DNA of 64,000 bases from Shinella pollutisoli (GCF_024609765.1 NZ_JANFDG010000010.1:82716-146715), one strand, 5' to 3'. Positions 47,159-56,299 are shown, numbered from the stretch's first letter. Notes: a model not told the origin generated them from the sequence alone. Program-made: numbers and translations.

Positions 47159-48865
47159 ATGTCTCAAGCAAACCCCACGCGCGAAGATTTCGCAGCCCTT
47201 CTGCAGGAATCCTTCGCCGCCAACGATCTCGCCGAAGGCTATGTCGCCAAGGGCATCGTCACCGGGATCGAGAAGGACGTCGCCATCGTCGACGTCGGCC
47301 TCAAGGTCGAAGGCCGCGTTCCGCTGAAGGAATTCGGCGCCAAGTCGAAGGACGGCTCGCTGAAGGTCGGCGACGAGGTCGAGGTCTATGTCGAGCGCAT
47401 CGAGAACGCGCTGGGCGAAGCCGTCCTGTCGCGTGAGAAGGCCCGCCGCGAAGAGAGCTGGGCCAAGCTCGAAGTCAAGTTCGAGGCCGGCGAGCGCGTC
47501 GAAGGCGTCATCTTCAACCAGGTCAAGGGCGGCTTCACCGTCGATCTCGACGGCGCCGTCGCCTTCCTGCCGCGTTCGCAGGTCGACATCCGTCCGATCC
47601 GCGACGTCACGCCGCTCATGCACAACCCGCAGCCCTTCGAAATCCTCAAGATGGACAAGCGCCGGGGCAACATCGTCGTTTCGCGCCGCACGGTCCTCGA
47701 AGAGAGCCGCGCCGAGCAGCGTTCGGAAATCGTCCAGAACCTGGAAGAAGGCCAGGTTGTCGACGGCGTGGTCAAGAACATCACCGACTACGGTGCGTTC
47801 GTCGACCTCGGCGGCATCGACGGCCTGCTGCACGTCACCGACATGGCCTGGCGCCGCGTCAACCATCCGTCGGAGATCCTGAACATCGGCCAGCAGGTCA
47901 AGGTCCAGATCATCCGCATCAACCAGGAAACCCACCGCATCTCGCTCGGCATGAAGCAGCTCGAGTCGGATCCGTGGGACGGCATCGGCACGAAGTATCC
48001 GGTCGGCAAGAAAATCTCCGGCACCGTCACGAACATCACCGACTACGGTGCGTTCGTCGAGCTGGAGCCGGGCATCGAAGGCCTGATCCATATCTCGGAA
48101 ATGTCCTGGACCAAGAAGAACGTTCACCCCGGCAAGATCCTGTCCACGAGCCAGGAAGTCGACGTGGTCGTCCTCGAAGTCGACCCGACGAAGCGCCGCA
48201 TCTCGCTCGGCCTCAAGCAGACGCTGGAGAACCCGTGGCAGGCCTTCGCGCACAGCCACCCGGCCGGCACCGAAGTCGAAGGCGAAGTCAAGAACAAGAC
48301 CGAGTTCGGTCTGTTCATCGGCCTCGAAGGCGACGTGGACGGCATGGTGCACCTCTCCGACCTCGACTGGAACCGTCCGGGCGAGCAGGTCATCGAGGAA
48401 TACAACAAGGGTGACGTCGTTCGCGCCGTCGTTCTCGACGTGGACGTCGACAAGGAGCGCATCTCGCTCGGCATCAAGCAGCTCGGCCGCGATTCGGTCG
48501 GCGAAGCTGCCGCATCCGGCGATCTGCGCAAGAACGCGGTCGTCTCCTGCGAGGTCATCGCGGTGAACGACGGCGGCGTCGAAGTGCGCCTCGTCAACCA
48601 CGAGGACATCACGTCGTTCATCCGCCGCGCCGATCTTTCGCGCGACCGTGACGAACAGCGTCCGGAGCGTTTCTCGGTCGGCCAGGTCGTCGACGCCCGC
48701 GTCACCAACTTCTCGAAGAAGGATCGCAAGATCCAGCTTTCGATCAAGGCGCTGGAAATCGCCGAAGAGAAGGAAGCCGTCGCGCAGTTCGGTTCGTCCG
48801 ACTCGGGCGCCTCGCTCGGCGACATCCTGGGCGCGGCCCTCAAGAACCGCGGCAACGCCGAGTAA
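47159..48865 (+). CDS. rpsA: 30S ribosomal protein S1
   Basis: 568 aa with six S1 domains. Domains 1-2 (from about 30 and 115) anchor the protein on the ribosome; domains 3-6 (from about 200: GQVVDGVVKNITDYGAFVDL; 290: GKKISGTVTNITDYGAFVEL; and two more) bind mRNA. ATG 47159 has AGGAG 5 nt upstream; the frame is open from 47105 without support. Ends with the family-like tail SLGDILGAALKNRGNAE. Confidence 0.98.
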   Translation: MSQANPTREDFAALLQESFAANDLAEGYVAKGIVTGIEKDVAIVDVGLKVEGRVPLKEFGAKSKDGSLKVGDEVEVYVERIENALGEAVLSREKARREESWAKLEVKFEAGERVEGVIFNQVKGGFTVDLDGAVAFLPRSQVDIRPIRDVTPLMHNPQPFEILKMDKRRGNIVVSRRTVLEESRAEQRSEIVQNLEEGQVVDGVVKNITDYGAFVDLGGIDGLLHVTDMAWRRVNHPSEILNIGQQVKVQIIRINQETHRISLGMKQLESDPWDGIGTKYPVGKKISGTVTNITDYGAFVELEPGIEGLIHISEMSWTKKNVHPGKILSTSQEVDVVVLEVDPTKRRISLGLKQTLENPWQAFAHSHPAGTEVEGEVKNKTEFGLFIGLEGDVDGMVHLSDLDWNRPGEQVIEEYNKGDVVRAVVLDVDVDKERISLGIKQLGRDSVGEAAASGDLRKNAVVSCEVIAVNDGGVEVRLVNHEDITSFIRRADLSRDRDEQRPERFSVGQVVDARVTNFSKKDRKIQLSIKALEIAEEKEAVAQFGSSDSGASLGDILGAALKNRGNAE

Positions 48866-48890
48866 GCCTCGCTTGCCCTGAAAAGACGAG

Positions 48891-48921
48891 GCCCGCGGAG
48901 AGCGATCTCCGCGGGCTTTTT
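48891..48921 (+). terminator. Terminator after rpsA
   Basis: GCCCGCGGAGA and TCTCCGCGGGC form a perfect 11-bp stem with loop GCGA, followed by five T. Confidence 0.92.
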
Positions 48922-48935
48922 CGTGGCCGGCCGCC

Positions 48936-50483
48936 TCAGGTCCAGTAGTCGCCGGGACGCACGGGGAAGGCAAGGCCGGGCTCGTCGCGCGCGACGAGGT
49001 CGTCGGTCTTGCGGCGGCGCGCGGCCATGTCGGCGGATTCGGGCTCGTCGGTCTCCGCCTCCGCCTCGGGCTCGTCGCCTTCCTCGCCTTCGGTTCCCCG
49101 GTCCTCGTCCTCGCCCGTGGCTTCCTCGTCCTGGATCTCCTCCGTCTCGAAGGATTCGAGGTCGTCTTCCGCCGTGAGATAGGGGACGAAGGCGAGGGGG
49201 ATGCCTTCGCGCAGCGGCAGGGATACCGCGACCGCCGTCTCCGCCTGCGCCGCTGCCGCCTGTGCAGCCTCCGGCGATATCCGTGCGCCGATGCGGGGCT
49301 CGTCGGCGGTGATTACCGCGCGCTGGACGGCCGGCGCGGTCTCCGTCTCCCGGCGAGCCGGCCCGGCCTGTGCGGTTTCGGGATCGGCGTCGTCGGCTCG
49401 GGCGATCGCGGCGGTGGTCTCGGGATCGGCATCGCCGGGCATGGGCAGCGCCGGGTCGCGTACCGGGCGGGCGGGGCCGGCAGCCGTCTCCAGCGGCCGG
49501 TCGAGAAGGGTGCGCAGGACCTGCGCCTCCTCTTCCGAGAGGTTCTCGACGAGCCGGACGAGGGCCTGCATCAGCACCTCCGGCGACGCCTTGCGGGTGA
49601 CGGCCTGCATGACGTCGGGAACGGCCCGCGCGTCCGCCGCGTCGCCGCTTCGCGCCGGGACGGTGCCGTCCTGCCGTGCGGTGCGGGGTGTTTGTGCCGC
49701 GGCTTCGCTCTGCCCGCTTCCGGTCGCGCGGGCCGGCGTCTCGGCGGGCAGGCGCGCGGCCGCCTTGTCCGCCGGCGTGCGGTCGGCGGTTGCAGTTCCG
49801 GCAAGCGGCGGCGGTTCGTCCGCGCCATCGGCACCGGCGAGGGCGGTTCCCGAGGCCGGTTGCTGGCGGGCGCCGTCGAGGTCGAAGATGCGTTTCAGGG
49901 CGGCCTGCAGGGTGCGTGCGTCGCCGCCCGCCGCCTGCGCCGCCTGCTGCATGCCGTGCCGGTTGACGGCGGCAAGCTGCTGGACGGTGAGGCCGGCGAA
50001 ACGTTGCGGCTGCCTGGCGACGGAAGCGGGCGTTTCTGCTCCTTCCGCGTCCGCGAGGCTTGCGGCCAGAAGGACGGCGAGCTTCTGGACCTCGGGCGCC
50101 TCCGGATTGCGCAGCAGGACGGCGATGCTGCGTGTCGGCAGCGAGGAGAGCGCCGTGGTGACGAGCTTGTCGGCGGCCGGACGCAGGTCGGGCGGCAGCC
50201 GGGACAGGAGGTCGGCGAGCTTGCGGCCGCCTTCGCCTTCCCGGACGGGCAGGGATTTCAGCGCGGCGAACAGCGATTCGAGCAGGTTTCGTCCGGCGGC
50301 CCCCTCCGGGCCGCGCGGGATATGGCGCAGCATGGTCTCGATGAGGCGCAGCAGCAGTTCGGCACGCAGGTTGGCAAGGGCGGCGGCGGAGAGCTGCGGC
50401 CGCCCGGCATCGACCGGCACGTTCCCCTGCGGGGCGAGCGAGGGCTGCAATGTCCCGGTCGTCGGTGCCACGCGCGGCAGCAT
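48936..50483 (-). CDS. Large disordered protein of unknown function
   Basis: 515 aa. ATG 50483 has AGGAGG 5 nt upstream and begins MLPRVAPTTGTLQPSLAPQG; the frame is open further to 50684 but without a leader. An N-terminal helical part (about 35-150: LLLRLIETMLRHIPRGPEGA, RPAADKLVTTALSSLPTRSI) is followed by a long Ala/Pro/Thr-rich disordered region, a second short helical block (about 325-365: SPEVLMQALVRLVENLSEEE) and an acidic tail before the C-terminal FPVRPGDYWT. No signal peptide or membrane helix. The layout faintly recalls FliK-type hook-length proteins, but no FliK C-terminal signature is seen. A CtrA-like box lies 195 nt upstream. Confidence 0.75.
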   Translation of the reverse strand: MLPRVAPTTGTLQPSLAPQGNVPVDAGRPQLSAAALANLRAELLLRLIETMLRHIPRGPEGAAGRNLLESLFAALKSLPVREGEGGRKLADLLSRLPPDLRPAADKLVTTALSSLPTRSIAVLLRNPEAPEVQKLAVLLAASLADAEGAETPASVARQPQRFAGLTVQQLAAVNRHGMQQAAQAAGGDARTLQAALKRIFDLDGARQQPASGTALAGADGADEPPPLAGTATADRTPADKAAARLPAETPARATGSGQSEAAAQTPRTARQDGTVPARSGDAADARAVPDVMQAVTRKASPEVLMQALVRLVENLSEEEAQVLRTLLDRPLETAAGPARPVRDPALPMPGDADPETTAAIARADDADPETAQAGPARRETETAPAVQRAVITADEPRIGARISPEAAQAAAAQAETAVAVSLPLREGIPLAFVPYLTAEDDLESFETEEIQDEEATGEDEDRGTEGEEGDEPEAEAETDEPESADMAARRRKTDDLVARDEPGLAFPVRPGDYWT

Positions 50484-50823
50484 GCCCGCCTCCTGTCTGC
50501 CCCTGCCGACGCCGCTCGCATCGCAAGGTGTGCCAATGATCCATCGTCCTTCGGATGGCGCATCATGCGCGACGCTGCGATTGATGTGTCTGCGGGCGGC
50601 AGGATGGCATCGGCCTTCGGCCGGGTGTCGCTGCAAGCTCCGACGATTTCCTGTACATAACAATTCACATTTCCCGGTTAACAAAACGCTAACGGATCGA
50701 AACTCCTTCGCACTGCAGCATCGGGCCTCGGCTATTGCCCCTTATGCTCGCCTCGCGTAAATCTTGCCGGCATTGCCGGCCGCGCGTTCCCATCGGCCGC
50801 GGATGCGGCGGAGACCTGACGCG
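50484..50823. other. Divergent intergenic region before nadV
   Basis: 340 nt without a gene between the 515-aa unknown protein and nadV. It carries an A/T-rich stretch around 50650-50700, unusual for this genome, with the CtrA-like box. No NAD-related operator or riboswitch is recognised. Confidence 0.6.
50678..50692 (-). promoter_or_regulatory. CtrA-like box (one mismatch)
   Basis: On the minus strand GTTAGCGTTTTGTTAACC: TTAG-N7-TTAACC, nearly identical to GTTAACCTTTTGTTAACC at 7169-7186, including the TTTTG in the spacer. It is 195 nt from the unknown gene and 131 nt from nadV. Confidence 0.4.
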
Positions 50824-52206
50824 ATGCACCTCACGAACCCGATCCTCAACACCGACAGCTACAAGTTCAGCCACTATCTCCAGTATCCGCCGGAAACGCG
50901 GGCGATCTCATCCTATGTCGAGGCGCGCGGCCATTCCGAGCAGCCGGAGGTGCTGTTCTTCGGCCTGCAGATGTTCCTCAAGGAGTACCTGTCGAAGCCC
51001 GTGACGGCGCAGGACATCGAGGAGGCGGAGGCGATCGTGACGGCGCACGGCCTGCCCTTCAACCGCGCGGGCTGGACGCATATCGTCGAGAAGCACGGCG
51101 GCTTCCTGCCGCTCCTCATCGAGGCGCTGCCGGAGGGCACGCTGGTGCGCCGCGGCGTGCCGGTCGCCCAGGTCGTCAACACCGATCCCGCCTGCTACTG
51201 GCTGACCTCCTACATCGAGACGGCGCTTCTGCGCGCGATCTGGTATCCGAGCACCGTCGCCTCCAATTCGCGCAAGGTGCGGGAGATCATCCGGCCGCTG
51301 CTCGAAAAGACCTGCGACGACCCGGCGTCCGTCCTGCCCTTCCGCCTGCACGATTTCGGCGCCCGCGGCGCGACGAGCTTCGAGCAGGCCGGCATCGGCG
51401 GCGCGGCGCATCTCGTCAACTTCATGGGCACGGACACGGTGAGCGGCGTGCTCTTCGCCCGGCGCTACTACGGCGCGGAGATGGCGGGTTTCTCGATTCC
51501 CGCCTCCGAGCATTCGACCATGACCTCCTGGGGCCAGGAGCGCGAGGCCGAGGCCTATGCCAACATGATCGACCATTTCGGCGCCAAGGGTCTCTACGCG
51601 GTCGTCTCCGACAGCTACGACATCAACAATGCCGTCTCGGAGATCTGGGGCAAGCAGCTGAAGGAGAGGGTGATGGCCGCCGGCGGCACGCTCGTCGTCA
51701 GGCCCGACAGCGGCGATCCGGTGGAGACGCCCGTGCAGGTCGTCCGCCAGCTCGCCTATCATTTCGGCACGCACCTGAATGCCAAGGGCTACAAGGTGCT
51801 GGACGACAGCGTGCGCGTCATCCAGGGCGACGGCATCTCGCCGGCCGACATCGGCCTCATCCTCGGCCGGCTGGAGGCCTTCGGCTTCTCGGCGGAGAAC
51901 ATCGCCTTCGGCATGGGCGCGGGGCTCCTGCAGAAGGTCAACCGCGACACCTATTCCTTCGCCATGAAGGCGAACGCCCGGCAGGACGACGCCGGCGTCT
52001 GGCACGACGTCTACAAGCGCCCGGCGACGATGAACCTCAAGGCCTCGAAGGCCGGCCGGCAGGCGGTGGTGGACGGCGTCGCCGGCCTCGAGGGCGTGCG
52101 CATCGACCAGCTCGGCGGCCGCGAGAACCTGCTCGAGCCCGTCTGGCGCGACGGCAGGCTCCTGCGCGACTGGTCCTTCGACGCCGTCCGCGCCCGGGCG
52201 GCCTGA
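50824..52206 (+). CDS. nadV: Nicotinamide phosphoribosyltransferase (NAMPT/NadV type)
   Basis: 460 aa; makes NMN from nicotinamide and PRPP. It has the NAMPT-family hallmarks NTDSYKFSHYLQYPPET at the N-terminus, FRLHDFGARGATSFEQAGIG, the phosphorylated-His region ASEHSTMTSW, VVSDSYDI and VVRPDSGDP. Length is nearer NAMPT than bacterial PncB. Rhizobial copies are often labelled nicotinate phosphoribosyltransferase; the sequence favours nicotinamide. ATG 50824 with GGAGA upstream. 14 nt upstream of a small gene. Confidence 0.88.
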   Translation: MHLTNPILNTDSYKFSHYLQYPPETRAISSYVEARGHSEQPEVLFFGLQMFLKEYLSKPVTAQDIEEAEAIVTAHGLPFNRAGWTHIVEKHGGFLPLLIEALPEGTLVRRGVPVAQVVNTDPACYWLTSYIETALLRAIWYPSTVASNSRKVREIIRPLLEKTCDDPASVLPFRLHDFGARGATSFEQAGIGGAAHLVNFMGTDTVSGVLFARRYYGAEMAGFSIPASEHSTMTSWGQEREAEAYANMIDHFGAKGLYAVVSDSYDINNAVSEIWGKQLKERVMAAGGTLVVRPDSGDPVETPVQVVRQLAYHFGTHLNAKGYKVLDDSVRVIQGDGISPADIGLILGRLEAFGFSAENIAFGMGAGLLQKVNRDTYSFAMKANARQDDAGVWHDVYKRPATMNLKASKAGRQAVVDGVAGLEGVRIDQLGGRENLLEPVWRDGRLLRDWSFDAVRARAA

Positions 52207-52220
52207 GCGGGAGAGGGACG

Positions 52221-52562
52221 ATGTCGGTGCGCCCGCCGCAAGCGCTCGCCGCCGCCTTCACGAAGGAGACGGGGCTCGGCATCCTCGAATACGAGCTGAT
52301 GTCCGAGCGGGCGGATGCGCTCGGGCGGCATGGGCTGAAGGTCGAGAAGGCGCTGGCGCTGCTTGCCGAGCGGGTTGCCGCCGGCTGCCCGCCCGAGGAG
52401 CGCGAGGACCTGCTGAACGACGCCGCCGACAAGGTCTGGGCCTTCTTCATCCAGCGCGAGATGTGCGGCCTGCGCAGCCAGAAGGATGCGGTCAGCCGCT
52501 ATGCCATCCCGCGGGAGGTGATGGCGCGTCTCGGTGTCGTCAGGCCGCGAGCTGGCGGGTGA
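52221..52562 (+). CDS. Small conserved protein of unknown function
   Basis: 113 aa, mostly helical (LGILEYELMSERADALGRHG, VEKALALLAERVAAG, EREDLLNDAADKVWAFFIQR). The leader GGGAGAGGGACG and 14-nt spacing show co-transcription with nadV. No catalytic motif. Its 3' end overlaps the end of the convergent 412-aa gene by 23 nt. Confidence 0.8.
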   Translation: MSVRPPQALAAAFTKETGLGILEYELMSERADALGRHGLKVEKALALLAERVAAGCPPEEREDLLNDAADKVWAFFIQREMCGLRSQKDAVSRYAIPREVMARLGVVRPRAGG

Positions 52563-53778
52563 TGAGGTCGTAGACGCCGTTCTCGTCGACGCGCAGCGTG
52601 AAGACGTCCTTGCGGGCTTCCTCGCGCGCTTCTTCCGTCTTGGTGCCCGCCTCGTCGAGCTTGCGCAGCGCCTCGTCGGTGGTCTCGGCCGGCTGGTCCG
52701 GCGCGGCGGCATCGGCCTCGTCCGGTCCGGTCTTCGTCTGCTCCGCCCGCTTCGCCGCATCGGCGCCGGCGGCGAGCAGCTGGATGGTCGAAAGCGCGTC
52801 GGCGACCGGATCGTCGGCGGCCTCCTCGCCCTTGCCGGCAGCCGCCTTGTGGGCCTCGCCCACGGCCTCCTGCAGCTTGCGGACGTCCTTCAGCTTCTCG
52901 CCGGCTTCCAGCGCGCGGATCTGCTCCTCGCGCTCGGCGCGGGTCTCGGCATCCTCGACGCGCGTCGGGTCGCGCTGGACGCGTGCCGCCTTCAGCTCCT
53001 CGATGCTCTTCGGATCCGCCGCATCCTCCAGCCGGGCGAGCACCTTGCGCATTTCCGGCGTCAGCGTCTTTTCCTCGCGCGCCTTGTCGGCAAGCGCGTC
53101 CTTCACGCGCGCCGCCTCGCTGCCGTAGGGATTGGCGATCGCGGCGATCAGGTCGGAAGCCTTGAGGCCGAGGGCGGCAAGGCCGGACTGCTTTTCGAGC
53201 GCCTCGACATCCTTCGGCCCCTGGCCGCGCTGTTCCGTCAGCATGGCGGAGAGGCGGGCCTCGAAGTCCGCGTCGGTCTCCTCGACGCCCTGCCTCACGC
53301 CGTTCGCGTCGGCGAGCCGTGCCACGAGGGCCGCGGTGGGGTCGTCCGTCTTGCCGCCGGCGATCGCCGTCTTCACCGCGTCGAGCGTCGTGCCGAGGCT
53401 CGTGAGCGTGACCGAAAGCGGCTTGTCGCCGAGCGCCACGCTGTCGACGAGGGTGACGGCATCGGCAAGCCGCTTGGCGAAGGCGCGGCTCGATTCGCCG
53501 TCGCGCTGCGAAAGGCCGAGCGCATCGGCGAAACGCGAGACGAGCTTGGCAAGCGTGTTGTCGTTGCGGGCGTCGCTGCCGAAGAAATGCGCGTTGATGC
53601 GGGCGTTCGCCTGACGGGCTGTCTCGTCGGACTGGAGGTTCGCCTTCGGCGTGTCGTCCCGCTTCTGGCCGCTCGCCTTCTCGGCTTCCTCGCGGCGACG
53701 CTCCTCGAGCGTGTCGAGGATGGATTGCATCGTCGAAACGATCGCGGCGGCCCCCGCGCTTGCAAGCGGTGTCAGCAT
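52540..53778 (-). CDS. Conserved helical protein of unknown function
   Basis: 412 aa, cytoplasmic, very rich in Ala, Glu, Lys and Asp. N-terminus MLTPLASAGAAAIVSTMQSI, then a charged coiled-coil-like helix (LDTLEERRREEAEKASGQ). The middle has repeated short helices of the pattern LxxRFADALGLSQRDGESS / LADANGVRQGVEETDADFEA, each with a conserved-looking aromatic/Leu core, suggestive of a duplicated domain. The C-terminus FTLRVDENGVYDLITRQLA is distinct and may be a docking motif. Leader GGAGACCGAC. A perfect CtrA-like box lies 41 nt upstream. Function unknown; it faces nadV convergently. Confidence 0.78.
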   Translation of the reverse strand: MLTPLASAGAAAIVSTMQSILDTLEERRREEAEKASGQKRDDTPKANLQSDETARQANARINAHFFGSDARNDNTLAKLVSRFADALGLSQRDGESSRAFAKRLADAVTLVDSVALGDKPLSVTLTSLGTTLDAVKTAIAGGKTDDPTAALVARLADANGVRQGVEETDADFEARLSAMLTEQRGQGPKDVEALEKQSGLAALGLKASDLIAAIANPYGSEAARVKDALADKAREEKTLTPEMRKVLARLEDAADPKSIEELKAARVQRDPTRVEDAETRAEREEQIRALEAGEKLKDVRKLQEAVGEAHKAAAGKGEEAADDPVADALSTIQLLAAGADAAKRAEQTKTGPDEADAAAPDQPAETTDEALRKLDEAGTKTEEAREEARKDVFTLRVDENGVYDLITRQLAA

Positions 53779-53818
53779 GTCGGTCTCCGATAGTCGACCG
53801 GAGGATAGGCTGCAACCG

Positions 53819-53833
53819 TTAAGCGGCCGTTAA
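53819..53833 (-). promoter_or_regulatory. CtrA-like box TTAA-N7-TTAA
   Basis: GTTAAGCGGCCGTTAAGG contains a perfect TTAA-N7-TTAA. Placed over a -35 region it would give a transcript starting about 53790, just before the ribosome-binding site of the 412-aa protein gene. Confidence 0.45.
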
Positions 53834-53842
53834 GGATGGCGC

Positions 53843-54469
53843 TCAGCTATGGGCGAAGATGTCCGTCTCCTCCCAGCCGAGGAGATCCAGCTTGGCGCGG
53901 GTCGGAAGGAAGGTGAAGCAGGCCTCGGCATGCTCGATCCTTCCGTCGCGCACCAGCCGGGCGGTGAGCTTGTCGCGCAGCGCATGCAGGTGGAGCACGT
54001 CGGAGGCCGCATATTCGAGCTGCGCCGGCGACAGCGTCTCGACCGCCCAGTCGGAGGACTGCTGCTGCTTGGAGATGTCGATTTCGAGCATCTCCTTGAG
54101 ATTGTCCTTGAGGCCGTGGCGGTCGGTATAGGTGCGCGTCAGCCGCGAGGCGATCTTCGTGCAGAAGACCGGCGTCGTGGTGACGCCGAAGGTATGGAAG
54201 AGGACGGCGATGTCGAAACGGCCGTAGTGGAAGATCTTCTGGCGCGCGGGGTCTTCCAGCATGGCGACGAGGTTCGGCGCCTCCTTCTGGCCGGCGGCGA
54301 TGCGGATCACGTCCGCGGTGCCGTCGCCCGGCGAAAGCTGCACGACGCAGAGCCGGTCGCGGCGGGGTATGAGGCCGAGCGTCTCGGTGTCGATGGCGAT
54401 GGCGCCCGTATAGCGCTGGGCGTCCGCCGCCGGGATGTCGCCTTCGTGGTACCGGATTGCGCTTGCCAT
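53843..54469 (-). CDS. 3'-5' exonuclease, RNase D-like (DEDDy)
   Basis: 208 aa containing only the exonuclease domain, without the HRDC domains of E. coli RNase D. DEDDy motifs: IAIDTETLGL (Exo I), HYGRFDIAVL (Exo II) and the Y-A-A-S-D Exo III (LEYAASDVLHL). Likely trims structured RNA 3' ends. ATG 54469; another in-frame ATG four codons earlier at 54481. Confidence 0.9.
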   Translation of the reverse strand: MASAIRYHEGDIPAADAQRYTGAIAIDTETLGLIPRRDRLCVVQLSPGDGTADVIRIAAGQKEAPNLVAMLEDPARQKIFHYGRFDIAVLFHTFGVTTTPVFCTKIASRLTRTYTDRHGLKDNLKEMLEIDISKQQQSSDWAVETLSPAQLEYAASDVLHLHALRDKLTARLVRDGRIEHAEACFTFLPTRAKLDLLGWEETDIFAHS

Positions 54470-54574
54470 GAAAAACCCCATATGAACGTCGCGGATGCCC
54501 GCAGGCCTATAGCGCAAGTTTATGCCGGCGGGTACTCTTTCCTGGAAGATAATCGGCGGCAGGCCGCCGGGGGA

Positions 54575-54910
54575 ATGACGATGAGACGGCAAATGGCAAC
54601 CGCGGCGGCGCTCGTGATCGGCCTTGTCCTCTCCGCCCTGCCGGCGGAGGCGAAGGACAAGGCCATCGACTTCTCGCTTGCGGGCCGCGACGAGGTCTAT
54701 CGCGACCTGCCGGGCGTCATCACCCCGGAGGAGGCGGAGGCGCGCCGGCAGCCGGTCGTCTGCGTGCGCAAGTATTCGGAACGCCCGCTCGGCGGCCGAT
54801 GGCGCCCGGGACGGGATACGGTCTATTCCTGCACCTATGACGGCGTGACCGTCGAGACCAACCAGCTTCCCTATTCGCGCGAGCGCGAGATGCGCGGGAT
54901 CGGCTGGTAG
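54575..54910 (+). CDS. Secreted protein of unknown function
   Basis: 111 aa with a signal peptide (residues 1-26, ending PAEAKD). Two Cys (VVCVRKYS, YSCTYDG) could form a disulfide. ATG 54575 preceded by a G-run; ATG 54581 also possible. No family recognised. Confidence 0.68.
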   Translation: MTMRRQMATAAALVIGLVLSALPAEAKDKAIDFSLAGRDEVYRDLPGVITPEEAEARRQPVVCVRKYSERPLGGRWRPGRDTVYSCTYDGVTVETNQLPYSREREMRGIGW

Positions 54911-54969
54911 CGGCCGCCAGTCCTGTGCTAACCCTGCGGGCCATGCCGCATGCCCCGTGAGGAGACCCC

Positions 54970-56001
54970 ATGACCGACGACACCCTGCCGCTGGTGATCA
55001 GCGCGCCCGAACCGCGCACGCTCGACCTCATCTTCACCCCGTCCGCCCTTGCCGAATTGCACCGGAGCTACCGGATCGTCGAGGCCGACCCGGACGACAT
55101 CGCCGGGCTTGGCGACGCGGTGCTCGGCGAGGCGCGCTACATCGTCGGCCAGCCGCCGCTGTCGGCCGAGACGCTGGCGCGCATGCCGAAGCTGCGCTGC
55201 GTGCTCAACGTCGAGAGCAACCTTCTCAACAACATGCCCTACGAGGTGCTGTTCGAGCGCGGCATCCATGTGGTGACGACCGGGCAGGTCTTCGCCGAGC
55301 CGGTGGCGGAGCTCGGGCTCGCCATGGCGCTCAACCTCGCCCGCGGCATCGTCGACGCCGATCTCGCCTTCCGCGAGGGGCAGGAGCTGTGGGGCGGCGA
55401 GGGCAACCGGATGGCGCGCCTCGTCTCGGGCGCGGAGATCGGCATCGTCGGCTTCGGCGATCTCGGCCGGGCGCTGAACCGGCTGCTGACCGGCTTCCGG
55501 CCGAAGGTCCGGGTGTTCGATCCGTGGCTGCCGCCGTCGCTCCTGCGCGAGGCCGGCGTCGAGCCCGCATCGCTGGAGACGGTGCTGTCGTCGAGCGATT
55601 TCGTCTTCGTCGTCGCCTCGGTGACGAGCGAGAACCGAGGCTTCCTCGGTGCCGACGCCTTTGCGAAGATGAAAAAGGGTGCGGCCTTCATCCTGCTCAG
55701 CCGCGCCGACGTCGTCGATTTCCCGGCGCTGATGGCCGCCGTCGCGTCCGGCCATATCGTCGCGGCGAGCGACGTCTATCCGCAGGAGCCGCTGCCGGCC
55801 GACCATCCGGTGCGCCGCCTTCCCGGCTTCATCCGCTCCGCCCACCGCGCCGGCGCGCTCGACAGCGCCTTCAAGAAGATGGGCGACATGGTGCTGGAGG
55901 ACATGGCGCTGATGGATCGCGGCCTGCCGCCGATGCGCTGCAAGCGCGCCGAGCGCGAGACGGTCTCGCGCATGCGTTCGAAGCCGGTCAGCGTGAACTG
56001 A
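54970..56001 (+). CDS. D-2-hydroxyacid dehydrogenase family protein
   Basis: 343 aa. Rossmann motif in EIGIVGFGDLGRALNR (about residues 160-175); substrate-binding segment NVESNLLNNMPYEVLFERGI (in place of the usual G-V-G-x-D) and ASDVYPQEPLP. The catalytic His/Glu pair is atypical: the expected H-x-x-G-x-T near the end reads SAHRAGALDSAF, where His is present. Substrate unknown. Stand-alone gene with GAGGAG leader. Confidence 0.85.
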   Translation: MTDDTLPLVISAPEPRTLDLIFTPSALAELHRSYRIVEADPDDIAGLGDAVLGEARYIVGQPPLSAETLARMPKLRCVLNVESNLLNNMPYEVLFERGIHVVTTGQVFAEPVAELGLAMALNLARGIVDADLAFREGQELWGGEGNRMARLVSGAEIGIVGFGDLGRALNRLLTGFRPKVRVFDPWLPPSLLREAGVEPASLETVLSSSDFVFVVASVTSENRGFLGADAFAKMKKGAAFILLSRADVVDFPALMAAVASGHIVAASDVYPQEPLPADHPVRRLPGFIRSAHRAGALDSAFKKMGDMVLEDMALMDRGLPPMRCKRAERETVSRMRSKPVSVN

Positions 56002-56044
56002 GGCGGCGCGCGGCGGCAGCCCGCCGCGCGCCTGTTCATTCCCG

Positions 56045-56299
56045 TCAGGCGCGTTTGACGACCTTGATGATCACGAGCAGGATCACCGCGCCGATCGTCG
56101 CATGGATGATGGCGGCGACGATGCCGCTGCCGAGGCTGATGCCGAGCGCCGGGAACAGGAACCCTGCGATGAAGGCGCCGACGATGCCGACGACGATGTT
56201 GCCGACGAGGCCGAAGCCGAAGCCGGAAACGATGAGGCCCGCCAGCCAGCCCGCGATCGCGCCGACGATGAGGAAAACGAGAATGCTTTCAATGCCCAT
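56045..56299 (-). CDS. GlsB/YeaQ/YmgE family membrane protein
   Basis: 84 aa with three hydrophobic helices, Gly-rich motifs (AGWLAGLIVSGFGFGLVGN, IVGAFIAGFL) typical of the transglycosylase-associated/GlsB family. Small stress-responsive inner-membrane protein in relatives. Leader AAGGGAGCACATC. Confidence 0.9.
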   Translation of the reverse strand: MGIESILVFLIVGAIAGWLAGLIVSGFGFGLVGNIVVGIVGAFIAGFLFPALGISLGSGIVAAIIHATIGAVILLVIIKVVKRA

